Shown: positions 8,344 to 15,404, counted from the stretch's first letter. The stretch: 21,251 nucleotides of DNA from Proteocatella sp049670425 (GCA_049670425.1 JBATTG010000240.1:1-21251), one strand, 5' to 3'. A program made the numbers and translations. The notes: generated by a model from the sequence alone, not told the origin.

Positions 8344-9474
8344 TTAACCTCTCCTATTTGCAAAAGTGATAGTCTTATTTTTCAAAGACACCTCTGCACT
8401 ATAATCATCTTTTAAAATCTTTTTAATTTTATTTTTATATCCATCCGAAGCAAAAATCGGATGATTGTCTAGTAATTCCCATACTGTATCTTGAATAACA
8501 TCTTTTTGACCTTTGAAATTTTCTTGTACATATGCAGCCATGTTGTTTTCATCATAGCAATACTCGTCATCAGCGATAGCTTTTATAGTTTCTCCGGTAG
8601 AAACATCAAATGCAAGCTGTCCATCGTATTCCTGTTTCCTTTTTGTTGATGACTTATCTCCAAAAGTTTTCCACGCTCTTTCTTTAAACAACTTGAATCC
8701 TTTTTTGTGATTTGTACAATGAACAAGATCGTAAACTAATGTATTATTCTTATTAAAGAACGGAAATGTAGCTACATAATACTCACTTGTCGATGAGCCT
8801 TTTATATGTTGTATTATTTCTAGAATTCGCTTTTCATATGCTGATTTATCACTGCCAAAAGGTATCAACTCTTCAATACCACCTGCACGATAGGTTCCAG
8901 TGTATTTCTTTTTCTTTTTTTCATCTTTGACCTGCGATATTGCCCTGATAGAGTCAGAAATCATGTGATTAATCAAAACTTCTCCCCAATGATTTAAAAA
9001 TGGTGTCAAAGCCTCCCAATCTATTGATGCGTCATATGGATCATATAATAAAAAATAATGCATAAAACTATTATTATTCAATTGTGGGCCTATGAATTTA
9101 AGAAGTTCATTTCCATCTTTTGTAGTTGTTATTACTTTAAAATTTCTTTCATCCGCAGGTATGTGCTTTTTTAATTCCTTAATTTTATTTGTATCATTAT
9201 CATTAAAATACAAATGAACCTGTTTCGAAGGATAAGTTCTAGCCACATCAATCAGAGCATTTGCAACTCGTATCGGAGTCCCATAAACGGTTTCTTTATC
9301 ACCATCTTCATATACACCACTATTACACATACAATCTATAAATATTATACCTGTACAATTTTTTGTAAGCATAAGCTTCTGCGCCCATGATTTTATGTAA
9401 GATTCTATTAACTCAAATTTCTTAACTGTATGTGGACTTGCATGACTTATTACTTTTGAATTATTATTTGCCAT
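8344..9474 (-). CDS. tcmP: Three-Cys-motif partner protein TcmP
   Basis: This 376-residue protein matches the TcmP family, named for pairing with a neighbouring three-Cys-motif radical-SAM-like protein, as it does here. GIIFIDCMCNSGVYEDG (42-58) and VHLYFNDND (about 86-94) resemble the SAM-binding loop and second acidic strand of Rossmann-fold methyltransferases, so methyl transfer or SAM binding is a reasonable but unproven guess. The ATG has GAGGTG about six bases upstream. The gene starts nine bases after the stop of a broken HTH regulator gene, which was probably its original autoregulatory partner. It is the first intact gene of the five-gene operon. No convincing promoter is visible directly before it. 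Confidence 0.8.
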   Translation of the reverse strand: MANNNSKVISHASPHTVKKFELIESYIKSWAQKLMLTKNCTGIIFIDCMCNSGVYEDGDKETVYGTPIRVANALIDVARTYPSKQVHLYFNDNDTNKIKELKKHIPADERNFKVITTTKDGNELLKFIGPQLNNNSFMHYFLLYDPYDASIDWEALTPFLNHWGEVLINHMISDSIRAISQVKDEKKKKKYTGTYRAGGIEELIPFGSDKSAYEKRILEIIQHIKGSSTSEYYVATFPFFNKNNTLVYDLVHCTNHKKGFKLFKERAWKTFGDKSSTKRKQEYDGQLAFDVSTGETIKAIADDEYCYDENNMAAYVQENFKGQKDVIQDTVWELLDNHPIFASDGYKNKIKKILKDDYSAEVSLKNKTITFANRRG

Positions 9475-9483
9475 ATAAACACC

Positions 9484-9703
9484 TCACATTTCTGTAGAAT
9501 CGATTTCAGACGAAACCAGCTCCACAATATCTCCAATATCACATTCCAATGCTTTACAGACTTTTATTAATACATCCATACTAACATTTTCACCTTTTGA
9601 AAGTTTCGTAACAGAAGCCCCAACTAATACCAGCATTTGATTGCAGATCCTTTTTCTTCATATCTTTATCTATAAGGATTTTCCATAATTCAAAATTCTC
9701 AAT
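9484..9703 (-). pseudogene. Frameshifted HTH (Cro/C1, HTH_26-like) regulator
   Basis: Two minus-strand frames join to give one HTH protein. The first reads LWKILIDKDMKKKDLQSNAGIS; the second reads ASVTKLSKGENVSM then DVLIKVCKALECDIGDIVEL and ends at the TGA at 9484-9486. The shift falls at a run of four C on the plus strand (9618-9621), consistent with one extra base. The 5' end is also lost: an in-frame TAA at 9704-9706 precedes the coding part with no start codon between. It resembles the intact regulator at 10047-10259 in length and layout. A 50-codon second-frame piece from an ATG at 9634-9636 could be made but would lack the first helices. A sequencing error in the G run is possible, but would not restore the 5' end. 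Confidence 0.75.
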
Positions 9704-9837
9704 TTACTAGAAATAAAGGTCAACTTAAATGTGTAGACTGTAATTAGTAAAATTGAAATGTCAGCAGCAAACGTTACCCAACTCCTAATATCATCTATGT
9801 TTAACATAACCAATTTGCTTATTATTTCCGTATTCAT
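9670..9837 (-). CDS. Small membrane protein, truncated, 55 aa
   Basis: A minus-strand ORF begins MNTEIISKLVMLNIDDIRSW after a strong AAGGGGG ribosome site six bases upstream, and ends at TAG (9670-9672). Residues about 20-42 (WVTFAADISILLITVYTF onward) form one likely membrane helix followed by basic residues. It reads like the N-terminus of a larger membrane-anchored protein cut short. Its last 34 bases overlap, in another frame, the start of the broken HTH gene, so a deletion probably joined the two loci near 9690-9705. Function is unknown; it may still be translated. Confidence 0.5.
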   Translation of the reverse strand: MNTEIISKLVMLNIDDIRSWVTFAADISILLITVYTFKLTFISSKLRILNYGKSL

Positions 9838-9860
9838 CGAAGCCCCCTTAAGTTTTATTT

Positions 9861-9912
9861 TGCCTAATTCATGTGTTCCCGAATCTTTTCGACAACAGCA
9901 AATAATTAGGCA
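9861..9912. repeat. 9-bp inverted repeat upstream of the membrane mini-gene
   Basis: TGCCTAATT at 9861-9869 is perfectly complementary to AATTAGGCA at 9904-9912, with 34 bases between. Neither side has a T tract, so it is not a terminator. It lies about 25-75 bases before the mini-protein ATG and could be an operator or leader structure. The rest of 9838-10046 shows no gene. Confidence 0.4.
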
Positions 9913-10046
9913 TGTTTACCAACAAATTTAAATTTTTATCAAAAATCTTCATATTTTTTTACTTTGCATACGTCTGCACACAATACTTACGGTTATAGTT
10001 TTATCTTTTCCAATCTATTCAATAATCGGCACAATTCTAAATCCTA

Positions 10047-10259
10047 TCATATTATATCTTCTTTTATAAATTCTAATATTTCATCCACACTACAGTTTAG
10101 TACATTGCAGATTTTCTCAATACTTTCAAGAGAAACATATCCATTTCTTTTTAGGCGTGTAATAATATTTGCACTAAAACCCGCCTTTTCAGAAAGTTCT
10201 GCATTTGTCATTTTTTGTTCTATAAGCAATTTAAATAATTTCTTATAGCGGACAGCCAT
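10047..10259 (-). CDS. HTH transcriptional regulator (Cro/C1, HTH_26 type), 70 aa
   Basis: The 70-residue protein is almost entirely one helix-turn-helix domain. It opens with RYKKLFKLLIEQKMTNAELSE and continues KAGFSANIITRLKRNG (recognition helix region), then VSLESIEKICNVLNCSVDEILEF, the usual pattern of short HTH_26 regulators. It should bind DNA as a dimer and act as a repressor; the target is unknown, but its own promoter and the defence operon downstream are the obvious candidates. The ATG follows AAGG nine bases upstream and a clear promoter. It resembles the broken HTH copy at 9484-9703, so the island once had two such regulators. Confidence 0.85.
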   Translation of the reverse strand: MAVRYKKLFKLLIEQKMTNAELSEKAGFSANIITRLKRNGYVSLESIEKICNVLNCSVDEILEFIKEDII

Positions 10260-10293
10260 TGCAAAAACCTTATTTTGTTACATTCTAAACAAT

Positions 10294-10322
10294 ATTCTAT
10301 CACAAATACATTAATAACTCAA
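10294..10322 (-). promoter_or_regulatory. Promoter of the HTH regulator gene
   Basis: On the minus strand, -35 TTGAGT (10317-10322) and -10 TAGAAT (10294-10299) are separated by 17 bases, about 35 bases before the ATG of the regulator. A second TAGAAT lies 12 bases further downstream in the leader. This is the only sigma-A-like promoter pair I found with confidence inside the island. Confidence 0.75.
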
Positions 10323-10430
10323 TTTCTATATAATTTTCATAACAAATAAAAAACGTATCTCTTTTCTAGTTGCTACATTTCTCAAATGACATATCCTTTT
10401 TTCTTTCAAACAAACACCAAAATTGAATAT

Positions 10431-10463
10431 CAATAGGCTCAAATCCCGTATTTTAGCCTATTG
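10431..10463. repeat. Perfect 9-bp inverted repeat
   Basis: CAATAGGCT (10431-10439) pairs perfectly with AGCCTATTG (10455-10463) around a 15-base loop. No T tract follows on either strand, so it is probably not a terminator. It lies in the gene-free stretch near the island's right end, where recombinase or regulator sites would be expected. Confidence 0.5.
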
Positions 10464-10487
10464 TTGGGTATCAGTGTTTATGTTCTC

Positions 10488-10585
10488 AAAAAAAATGCTT
10501 AACACGTCAAACACTTTTTTTTTGAAAATAAAAAGACCGCACTATCAGCTTAATAGTTACGGTCAGTGTATGACGTGCATTTTTT
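10488..10585. repeat. Nested inverted repeats around the rlmD-side terminator
   Basis: CACGTCAAACACT (10503-10515) pairs with AGTGTATGACGTG (10565-10577) at 12 of 13 positions. Beyond these, an A run (10488-10495) faces a T run (10580-10585). The terminator hairpin 10535-10564 sits in the middle, so the whole 98 bases can fold as one long structure. Confidence 0.6.
10525..10564 (-). terminator. Terminator of the methyltransferase-hslO-rlmD operon
   Basis: On the minus strand GACCG/CGGTC (outer 5 bp) and ACTAT/ATAGT (inner 5 bp) form a hairpin at 10535-10564 with a small internal loop, followed by TTTTTATTTT. It lies about 215 bases after the rlmD stop, inside the island, and appears to replace the original terminator at 558-587. 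Confidence 0.7.
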
Positions 10586-10779
10586 CAAATACACATTAAT
10601 TTAATCTATTTTTGAGACAAGTCTGTATTCCAATAAGGCATTCTGATGTGTTCCCACACACTATATCCTCACTGCAATACATACTTCCATCCCATTAATT
10701 TGCTCTTTATTGGTATAATCACTACCTTTTGTGTTAAAGGTATAAAACCTTGTAGTCATTCTAAACACTAGGATTTCTA
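10586..10779. other. Gene-free end of the island
   Basis: No open frame of interest is present. The stretch holds an inverted copy of an rlmD segment (10644-10664), a TGGTATAAT extended -10-like sequence on the plus strand (10711-10719) without a matching -35, and a 7-bp hairpin TACCTTT/AAAGGTA (10723-10742). This is where an integrase gene's leader might once have been; that is speculation. Confidence 0.4.
10644..10664 (+). repeat. Inverted partial copy of the rlmD 3' region
   Basis: These 21 bases match the reverse complement of 10820-10840 (inside rlmD, encoding the VDMFPHSM region) at 19 positions, centred on TGTTCCCACAC. They lie in opposite orientation to the gene, about 155 bases away, and encode DVFPHT on the plus strand. 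Confidence 0.55.
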
Positions 10780-12141
10780 TTATTTCTGACGTTGTAGTAA
10801 TACCACAGTCTCTATATGCATAGAGTGTGGGAACATATCAACTCCCTGTCCGATTTCCATCTTGTATCCGTGATGCGAAAGAATTTCGATGTCTCTTGCA
10901 AGTGTTGAAGGGTTGCATGATACGTATACTATCTTTTCTACGTTCATTTCAGCTATTGTCTTCAGTACTATTTCTTCACAGCCTTTTCTTGGAGGGTCTA
11001 CTACTACTACGTCTGCTCTGATTCCATCTTCATAAAGCTTTGGAAGTACTTCTTCTGCTTTACCGCAAAGGAATTCTGCGTTGTTAAGCTTATTTAGTTT
11101 TGCATTTCTCTTAGCATCTTCGATTGACTGCTCAAGAACTTCTACGCCTATTACTTTTTTTGCTTTTTGAGCAAGGAAAAGTGATATTGTTCCGATTCCG
11201 CAGTATACGTCGACTACTGTTTTTGTGTTGTCTATGTTTGCAAACTCAAGGGCTTTTGTATAAAGCACATCTGTCTGAACAGGGTTTACCTGATAGAATG
11301 AATTTGGAGATATTTCAAACACAAGGTCATGAAGTTTGTCTGTTATTGTTCCCTTGCCAAACAGTACGAAGTTTTTCTCTCCAAGTATTACATTTGTCTG
11401 TTTTGGGTTTATGTTTTGAACTACAGTCTTAAGTCCTGGTACTTCTTTTTTCAGCATTGTCACTAATTGGTCGTTATTTGGAAGTATTTTGCTTTTTGTA
11501 ACTATTACAACCATTATTTCGCCTGTTTTGAAGCCTACTTTTGTAACTATTCTCTTTATGTTACCGCTGTTTGTCTTCTCATCGTAGATTGATATATCAT
11601 TTTTTGCTATATATTCTTTTACTACTTTCAGTATCTTGTCATTTACTGAGTCTTGAATGTAGCAAGTGTCAAAAGGAATTACATCATGACTGAATTTCTT
11701 GTAGAATCCTATCTGAAGTTTGCCGTTGCTGTCTATTTCAAGCGGGAACTGAGCCTTGTTTCTATAGTTGTATGGATTTTCCATTCCTATTATTGGAAGA
11801 AGGTTTGGCTCTTCTATTTTTCCGATTCTTGAAAGATTTTGTTTTATCTGGTCTTGTTTCATTTCTAATTGCTTGTTGTAATCCATATGCATTATCTGAC
11901 ATCCGCCGCATATTCCTGAAAGTTTACACTTTGGTGTCACTCTGTCTTCGCTTGGAGTCACTATTTCTACAAGTTCTGCTACGGCATAGCTTTTCTTTGA
12001 AAGAGTTACTTTTCCTCTAACTATGTCGCCTTTTACAGCTCCGTCTACGAATACTGTAAATCCGTCTACTTTACCTATCGCTTCGCCTTTGTGTCCCATG
12101 TCTACTACTTGTATTTCATATATTTCATCTTTATTCAGCAT
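10780..12141 (-). CDS. rlmD: 23S rRNA (uracil-C5)-methyltransferase, RlmD/RumA family
   Basis: This 453-residue enzyme methylates C5 of a uridine in 23S rRNA (U1939 in the E. coli numbering; some Firmicute homologues also act on U747). An N-terminal TRAM domain (about 1-60) is followed by [4Fe-4S] cysteines C72, C78, C81 and C160. The SAM site is DVYCGIGTIS (311-320), then VDPPRKG (381-387), the nucleophile C409 in VSCNPST, and the general base E444 in HIETVV. The ATG follows AGGAG and lies eight bases after the hslO stop. The E444 codon (10810-10812) is at the island junction, so the last 9-10 codons are probably supplied by the island, and the former end lies at 653-697. The product looks complete and functional. 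Confidence 0.93.
   Translation of the reverse strand: MLNKDEIYEIQVVDMGHKGEAIGKVDGFTVFVDGAVKGDIVRGKVTLSKKSYAVAELVEIVTPSEDRVTPKCKLSGICGGCQIMHMDYNKQLEMKQDQIKQNLSRIGKIEEPNLLPIIGMENPYNYRNKAQFPLEIDSNGKLQIGFYKKFSHDVIPFDTCYIQDSVNDKILKVVKEYIAKNDISIYDEKTNSGNIKRIVTKVGFKTGEIMVVIVTKSKILPNNDQLVTMLKKEVPGLKTVVQNINPKQTNVILGEKNFVLFGKGTITDKLHDLVFEISPNSFYQVNPVQTDVLYTKALEFANIDNTKTVVDVYCGIGTISLFLAQKAKKVIGVEVLEQSIEDAKRNAKLNKLNNAEFLCGKAEEVLPKLYEDGIRADVVVVDPPRKGCEEIVLKTIAEMNVEKIVYVSCNPSTLARDIEILSHHGYKMEIGQGVDMFPHSMHIETVVLLQRQK
10792..10818 (-). repeat. Right attachment site (attR-like) inside rlmD
   Basis: This is the partner of 665-691, with 23 of 27 bases identical. It spans codons 442-450 of rlmD, including the GAG of the catalytic E444. 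The match keeps the amino acids HIET.VLLQ, so integration here keeps the enzyme intact. Confidence 0.75.
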
Positions 12142-12149
12142 TTTTTCTC

Positions 12150-13037
12150 CTAATTATTCTTTAATCCATCTATTAATTTTGTAAGGTCATTCTCATCAAA
12201 ATTGTATTTCTTGTTGCAGAAGTGGCACTGTATTTCGGTTTTTTTGTCCTCAAGAAGTATTTCTTCAAGGTCTTTTATACCTATACTTATCAGCGCTCTT
12301 TCCATTCTTTCTCTGCTGCAGTCACACTGAAGCTTTACGTCTATTTTATCGTTAATTACAGGGTCGAATCCATCAAGAAGTATTTCCACAAGTGCTTCTG
12401 GTGAATGGCCTTCGTCTATAAAGTGTGATACTGATTTAATTTTTGCAAGGTTGGCTTCCAGCTTGTCTATCTGCTCGTTGGTAGCATCTGGCATAAGCTG
12501 AATTATGAATCCTCCTGCTGATTTTACGCTGAGGTCTGTGTCTACAAGAACTCCAAGGGCTATTGCCGATGGTTGCTGCTCTGAATAGGCATAATACGCC
12601 GTAAGGTCTTCTGCTATTTCTCCGCTTACAAGATCTATCTGACCGATGTACGGGTCTTTCAGGCCAAGGTCTCTTATTAATATGAGTTTGCCTTCTTTGC
12701 CTATTGCGCCTGAAACATCAAGTTTTCCATCTGTTTCTCTTATTGGAAGATCTACATACGGATTTACCGGGTACGCCTTTACGGTGCCTTTTGAATCGAC
12801 TACGCATGTGATGTTTTTGATTTGCCCATCGCCTTTTATTATGACTGTCAGTTTGTCGTTATCACCCTTCATCATCACGCCCATCATGGATGCAGCGGTT
12901 ATCATTCTTCCAAGGGCCGCGGTAACAACTGGCGTAGTGTCATGAAGTTTTCTTGCTTCTTCTACCATATCTGTTGAATCTATTGCAAACATTCTTACTG
13001 AGTAGTCTCCACTTACTGCTCTTACTATTTTTCCCAT
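12150..13037 (-). CDS. hslO: Redox-regulated chaperone Hsp33
   Basis: Hsp33 is a cytoplasmic holdase that prevents aggregation under oxidative stress after its zinc site is oxidised. The 295-residue length is normal. The C-terminal switch is seen as CDC (238-240) and CHFC (271-274), the four zinc-binding cysteines. The N-terminus (MGKIVRAVSGDYSVRMFAID) and HDTTPVVTAALGRM are typical of the family. The ATG has AAAGGA about 11 bases upstream. It lies 46 bases after the methyltransferase gene and 8 bases before rlmD, so the three share a transcript. Confidence 0.95.
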   Translation of the reverse strand: MGKIVRAVSGDYSVRMFAIDSTDMVEEARKLHDTTPVVTAALGRMITAASMMGVMMKGDNDKLTVIIKGDGQIKNITCVVDSKGTVKAYPVNPYVDLPIRETDGKLDVSGAIGKEGKLILIRDLGLKDPYIGQIDLVSGEIAEDLTAYYAYSEQQPSAIALGVLVDTDLSVKSAGGFIIQLMPDATNEQIDKLEANLAKIKSVSHFIDEGHSPEALVEILLDGFDPVINDKIDVKLQCDCSRERMERALISIGIKDLEEILLEDKKTEIQCHFCNKKYNFDENDLTKLIDGLKNN

Positions 13038-13083
13038 TTATTTGATTTTCCTTTCGACTTGTTGATTGGTTCTTTTACTTTTT

Positions 13084-13827
13084 TTATTTTCTGCAACTGA
13101 AGAATATCCTCTGTGAATCTTCCTTGAAGCCTTCTTCTTTATTAAAGTCTGCATGCACTTTTATATTCTCATACCCTGTTTTTTGTAAAATATTGGTTAT
13201 CTCTTCTACTGTATATGCTTTTTGTATATGGGTTTCGCTGAATCTTTCATAGGATTTCCCTGTTTTTTCAAAAAAGTTTATTTCCATGTTTATGAGTTTT
13301 TCCTCTTTGTCATAGAAATTCTCCCACAGGTATACCATATCATCGAAGCTTTCGCCATAGGTATTGTTGCCCAGTACATTTTCCAGTTTGTACTGGGAAC
13401 TGATATCAAATACCAGCTGGCCGCCTTTTTTCAGTCTTGGATGCAAATACGCCAGGATGTGTTCTACTTCTTCTATTTTTGTTATATAGTTGAAGGTGTC
13501 GTTGGCACTGATGACAGTGTCTATTTCATATATTTCAAAATCTATTTCTCTAAGGTCCTGCTGAATGTAAATTGCCGCATCTGCGAATTCTTCAGTTTTT
13601 GCTCTTGCGATTTCAAGCATTTCTTCGGAGTAGTCTATTCCTACGACTTCATAACCTTTATTTAAAAGCTCCAGGGTTACATTGCCGCTTCCACAGCCTA
13701 GTTCCAAAATATTTAAAGGTTTTTCTCCCTGCTCTATGATCAGTTCTTCTAGGTAAGATCCCCACATTTTGTAGTCAACATTTACCATGAGTTCATCATA
13801 TATTTGAGAAAGTGCGCTATACTGCAT
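13084..13827 (-). CDS. Class I SAM-dependent methyltransferase, substrate unknown
   Basis: This is a 247-residue Rossmann-fold methyltransferase. Motif I is LELGCGSGN (41-49), followed by the acidic end of strand 2 in VVGIDYSEEM (61-70) and DTVISANDTFNYI in the motif IV position. The first residues (YSALSQIYDELM) are common in small bacterial members of this group, whose substrates are mostly unassigned; a small molecule is more likely than DNA or RNA because no binding domain is added. The ATG has AGAGGG five bases upstream. It is the first gene of the hslO-rlmD operon, just behind a good promoter. Confidence 0.85.
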   Translation of the reverse strand: MQYSALSQIYDELMVNVDYKMWGSYLEELIIEQGEKPLNILELGCGSGNVTLELLNKGYEVVGIDYSEEMLEIARAKTEEFADAAIYIQQDLREIDFEIYEIDTVISANDTFNYITKIEEVEHILAYLHPRLKKGGQLVFDISSQYKLENVLGNNTYGESFDDMVYLWENFYDKEEKLINMEINFFEKTGKSYERFSETHIQKAYTVEEITNILQKTGYENIKVHADFNKEEGFKEDSQRIFFSCRK

Positions 13828-13903
13828 AAGTCCCTCTTTTCAGCTTATTTATCGATTTATTTTTTATGATTTTATTTTCTTATTTATTTATTTCGAATTA
13901 TAT

Positions 13904-13932
13904 ATTATAATCTGTTTACACACATTTGTAAA
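13904..13932 (-). promoter_or_regulatory. Promoter of the methyltransferase-hslO-rlmD operon
   Basis: On the minus strand -35 TTTACA (13927-13932) and a perfect -10 TATAAT (13904-13909) are 17 bases apart, about 75 bases before the first ATG. The leader between is AT-rich and unstructured. Confidence 0.8.
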
Positions 13933-13939
13933 TAATTTG

Positions 13940-13969
13940 TTGCATGTAAGAGTCACATATAGTTATTAT
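13940..13969 (+). promoter_or_regulatory. Promoter of the MATE gene
   Basis: TTGCAT (13940-13945) and TATTAT (13964-13969) are 18 bases apart on the plus strand and lie about 20 bases before the MATE ATG, back to back with the minus-strand promoter. Confidence 0.55.
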
Positions 13970-13988
13970 ACACTAAAAAGGAGTAAAA

Positions 13989-15344
13989 ATGAACAATAGA
14001 TTGGGTGAAGAAAGTATAAATAAGCTTTTGTGGGAACTGAGTATCCCTGCAATCCTTGGAATGCTCAGTGGTGCGATTTTTAATGTGGTAGACAGAATTT
14101 TTGTAGGAAGAATTGATTCCCTTGCGCTTACTGGGGTTGGCATTACCATGCCTCTTCAAATTCTACAGATGGCTCTTGTGCTTCTTGTCGGCGTAGGCTC
14201 ATCTACCCTTATATCTATCAAGCTCGGCGAAGGAAAAAAAGATGAAGCTGAAGATATTCTTTTTCTTTCATTTAAATATATTGTAATAGCCATGGTCGTT
14301 TTTGCGGCATTATATATGATTTTCCAGGATTCACTGATGAAACTGCTTTCAGTTTCTGACCAGGTTATGCCCTATGCTAAGACTTATATCAATATTCTTA
14401 TAATCGGTGCCATCTTTGGAATTCCCGGGTATTGTCTTAACAATTCCCTCAGGGCGATTGGCAAGGCAAGCATATCAATGAAGATTATCCTTTTTTCATC
14501 TTTGCTTAACATGATTTTGGACCCTATTTTCATATTCGTACTCGATATGGGGATTGCGGGGGCTGCTATTGCTACAGTCATTTCCCAGATGGTGCTTACA
14601 ATTTATGTTGTCTTAGTCTTTATAAAAGGTAGAGGTTTTGCGATTCATCTTAAGCTTGCGAAGGTTAAAAATGAATGGGATTTGATTTTACAGATACTGC
14701 ATAATGGCTCTCCTTCGTTTTTTGTTCAGGTTCTGGCAACTTTTGTAAATATATTCCTTAACTGGAGCTTCCTTCATTATGGAACTGATCTGGACATAGC
14801 CTCGGTTACTATAATGTCTACAGTTTTCAGTTTCTATCATATGATAGTTTTTGGAATTGTACAGGGAAACCAGCCCATATGCGGTTACAACTGGGGCGCG
14901 AAGAAATACGACCGTGTGGCGGCTTCGCTGAAGCTCTCGCTGTTTTATGCCTTCATCCTTTCCGTAGTCTTATTCGCAGCTATTCAGCTGTTTCCGTTCG
15001 TCATTGTAAGGCTTTTTACCGATGATCCTCAGCTTATTACTATTTCGTCAAAGGCCATCAGGATTTATCTAAGCATGCTTCCACTTGTAGGGCTTCAGAC
15101 AGTAAGTTCTCAATATTTTCAGTCGGTCAGAAAGCCAAAGCTGTCGAGCATACTTTCCTTCCTTCGATATGGCGTGATCGTCGTGCCAAGCGTACTGATT
15201 CTGGCTCCTGTAATTGGAGTTGGAGGCATCTATATGAGCAATGCAATTTCTGATCTTGTGGCTTCTATTATTGCCATCGGATTTATAATTGCTGAACTCA
15301 AGAATTTAAGCAGGCTTCACCATGTATCTGTGACGGCTGACTAG
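13989..15344 (+). CDS. MATE-family efflux transporter
   Basis: This 451-residue integral membrane protein belongs to the multidrug and toxin extrusion family, which exports cationic compounds using Na+ or H+ gradients. The N-terminal WELSIPAILGMLSGAIFNVVDRIFVG is a typical MATE first helix, the length is normal for 12 helices, and the GNQPICGYNWGAKKYDRV segment at the start of the second half is characteristic. The start is supported by AAGGAG five bases upstream. It stands alone, divergent from the methyltransferase operon, and ends at a terminator shared with copZ. The substrate cannot be told from sequence. Confidence 0.92.
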   Translation: MNNRLGEESINKLLWELSIPAILGMLSGAIFNVVDRIFVGRIDSLALTGVGITMPLQILQMALVLLVGVGSSTLISIKLGEGKKDEAEDILFLSFKYIVIAMVVFAALYMIFQDSLMKLLSVSDQVMPYAKTYINILIIGAIFGIPGYCLNNSLRAIGKASISMKIILFSSLLNMILDPIFIFVLDMGIAGAAIATVISQMVLTIYVVLVFIKGRGFAIHLKLAKVKNEWDLILQILHNGSPSFFVQVLATFVNIFLNWSFLHYGTDLDIASVTIMSTVFSFYHMIVFGIVQGNQPICGYNWGAKKYDRVAASLKLSLFYAFILSVVLFAAIQLFPFVIVRLFTDDPQLITISSKAIRIYLSMLPLVGLQTVSSQYFQSVRKPKLSSILSFLRYGVIVVPSVLILAPVIGVGGIYMSNAISDLVASIIAIGFIIAELKNLSRLHHVSVTAD

Positions 15345-15404
15345 CCGCAATCTAATAGTATTTTTTTAAATTCAAAAAGTCTTCTTGAAATACTGTTAAA
15401 CACC

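Larger units (their letters stand above)
681..10812. mobile_element. Genomic island inserted in the 3' end of rlmD
   Basis: About 10.1 kb lies between the two copies of the methyltransferase 3' end. It holds a defence operon, two HTH-type regulatory loci and structured non-coding DNA, all absent from the conserved methyltransferase-hslO-rlmD block beside it. The 3' end of this methyltransferase family (rumA/rlmD) is a known integration target of Gram-positive conjugative elements. No serine or tyrosine recombinase, relaxase or transposase is visible, so this copy is either non-autonomous or a decayed remnant. The exact crossover base is not resolved; the shared GTCTC (681-685, 10808-10812) is the best candidate. 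Confidence 0.7.

Noticed and set aside
10614..10618. Another GAGAC near the island's right end, as a further att core
   Set aside because: Only five bases match and the flanks do not resemble the other cores or the rlmD tail.
10711..10719. Extended -10 sequence TGGTATAAT on the plus strand as a promoter
   Set aside because: No -35 at a suitable distance, and it would drive antisense transcription into rlmD; kept only as a note in the gap description.
14384..14581. Minus-strand ORF within the MATE gene
   Set aside because: Shadow frame without ribosome site or family likeness; the plus frame is a complete transporter.
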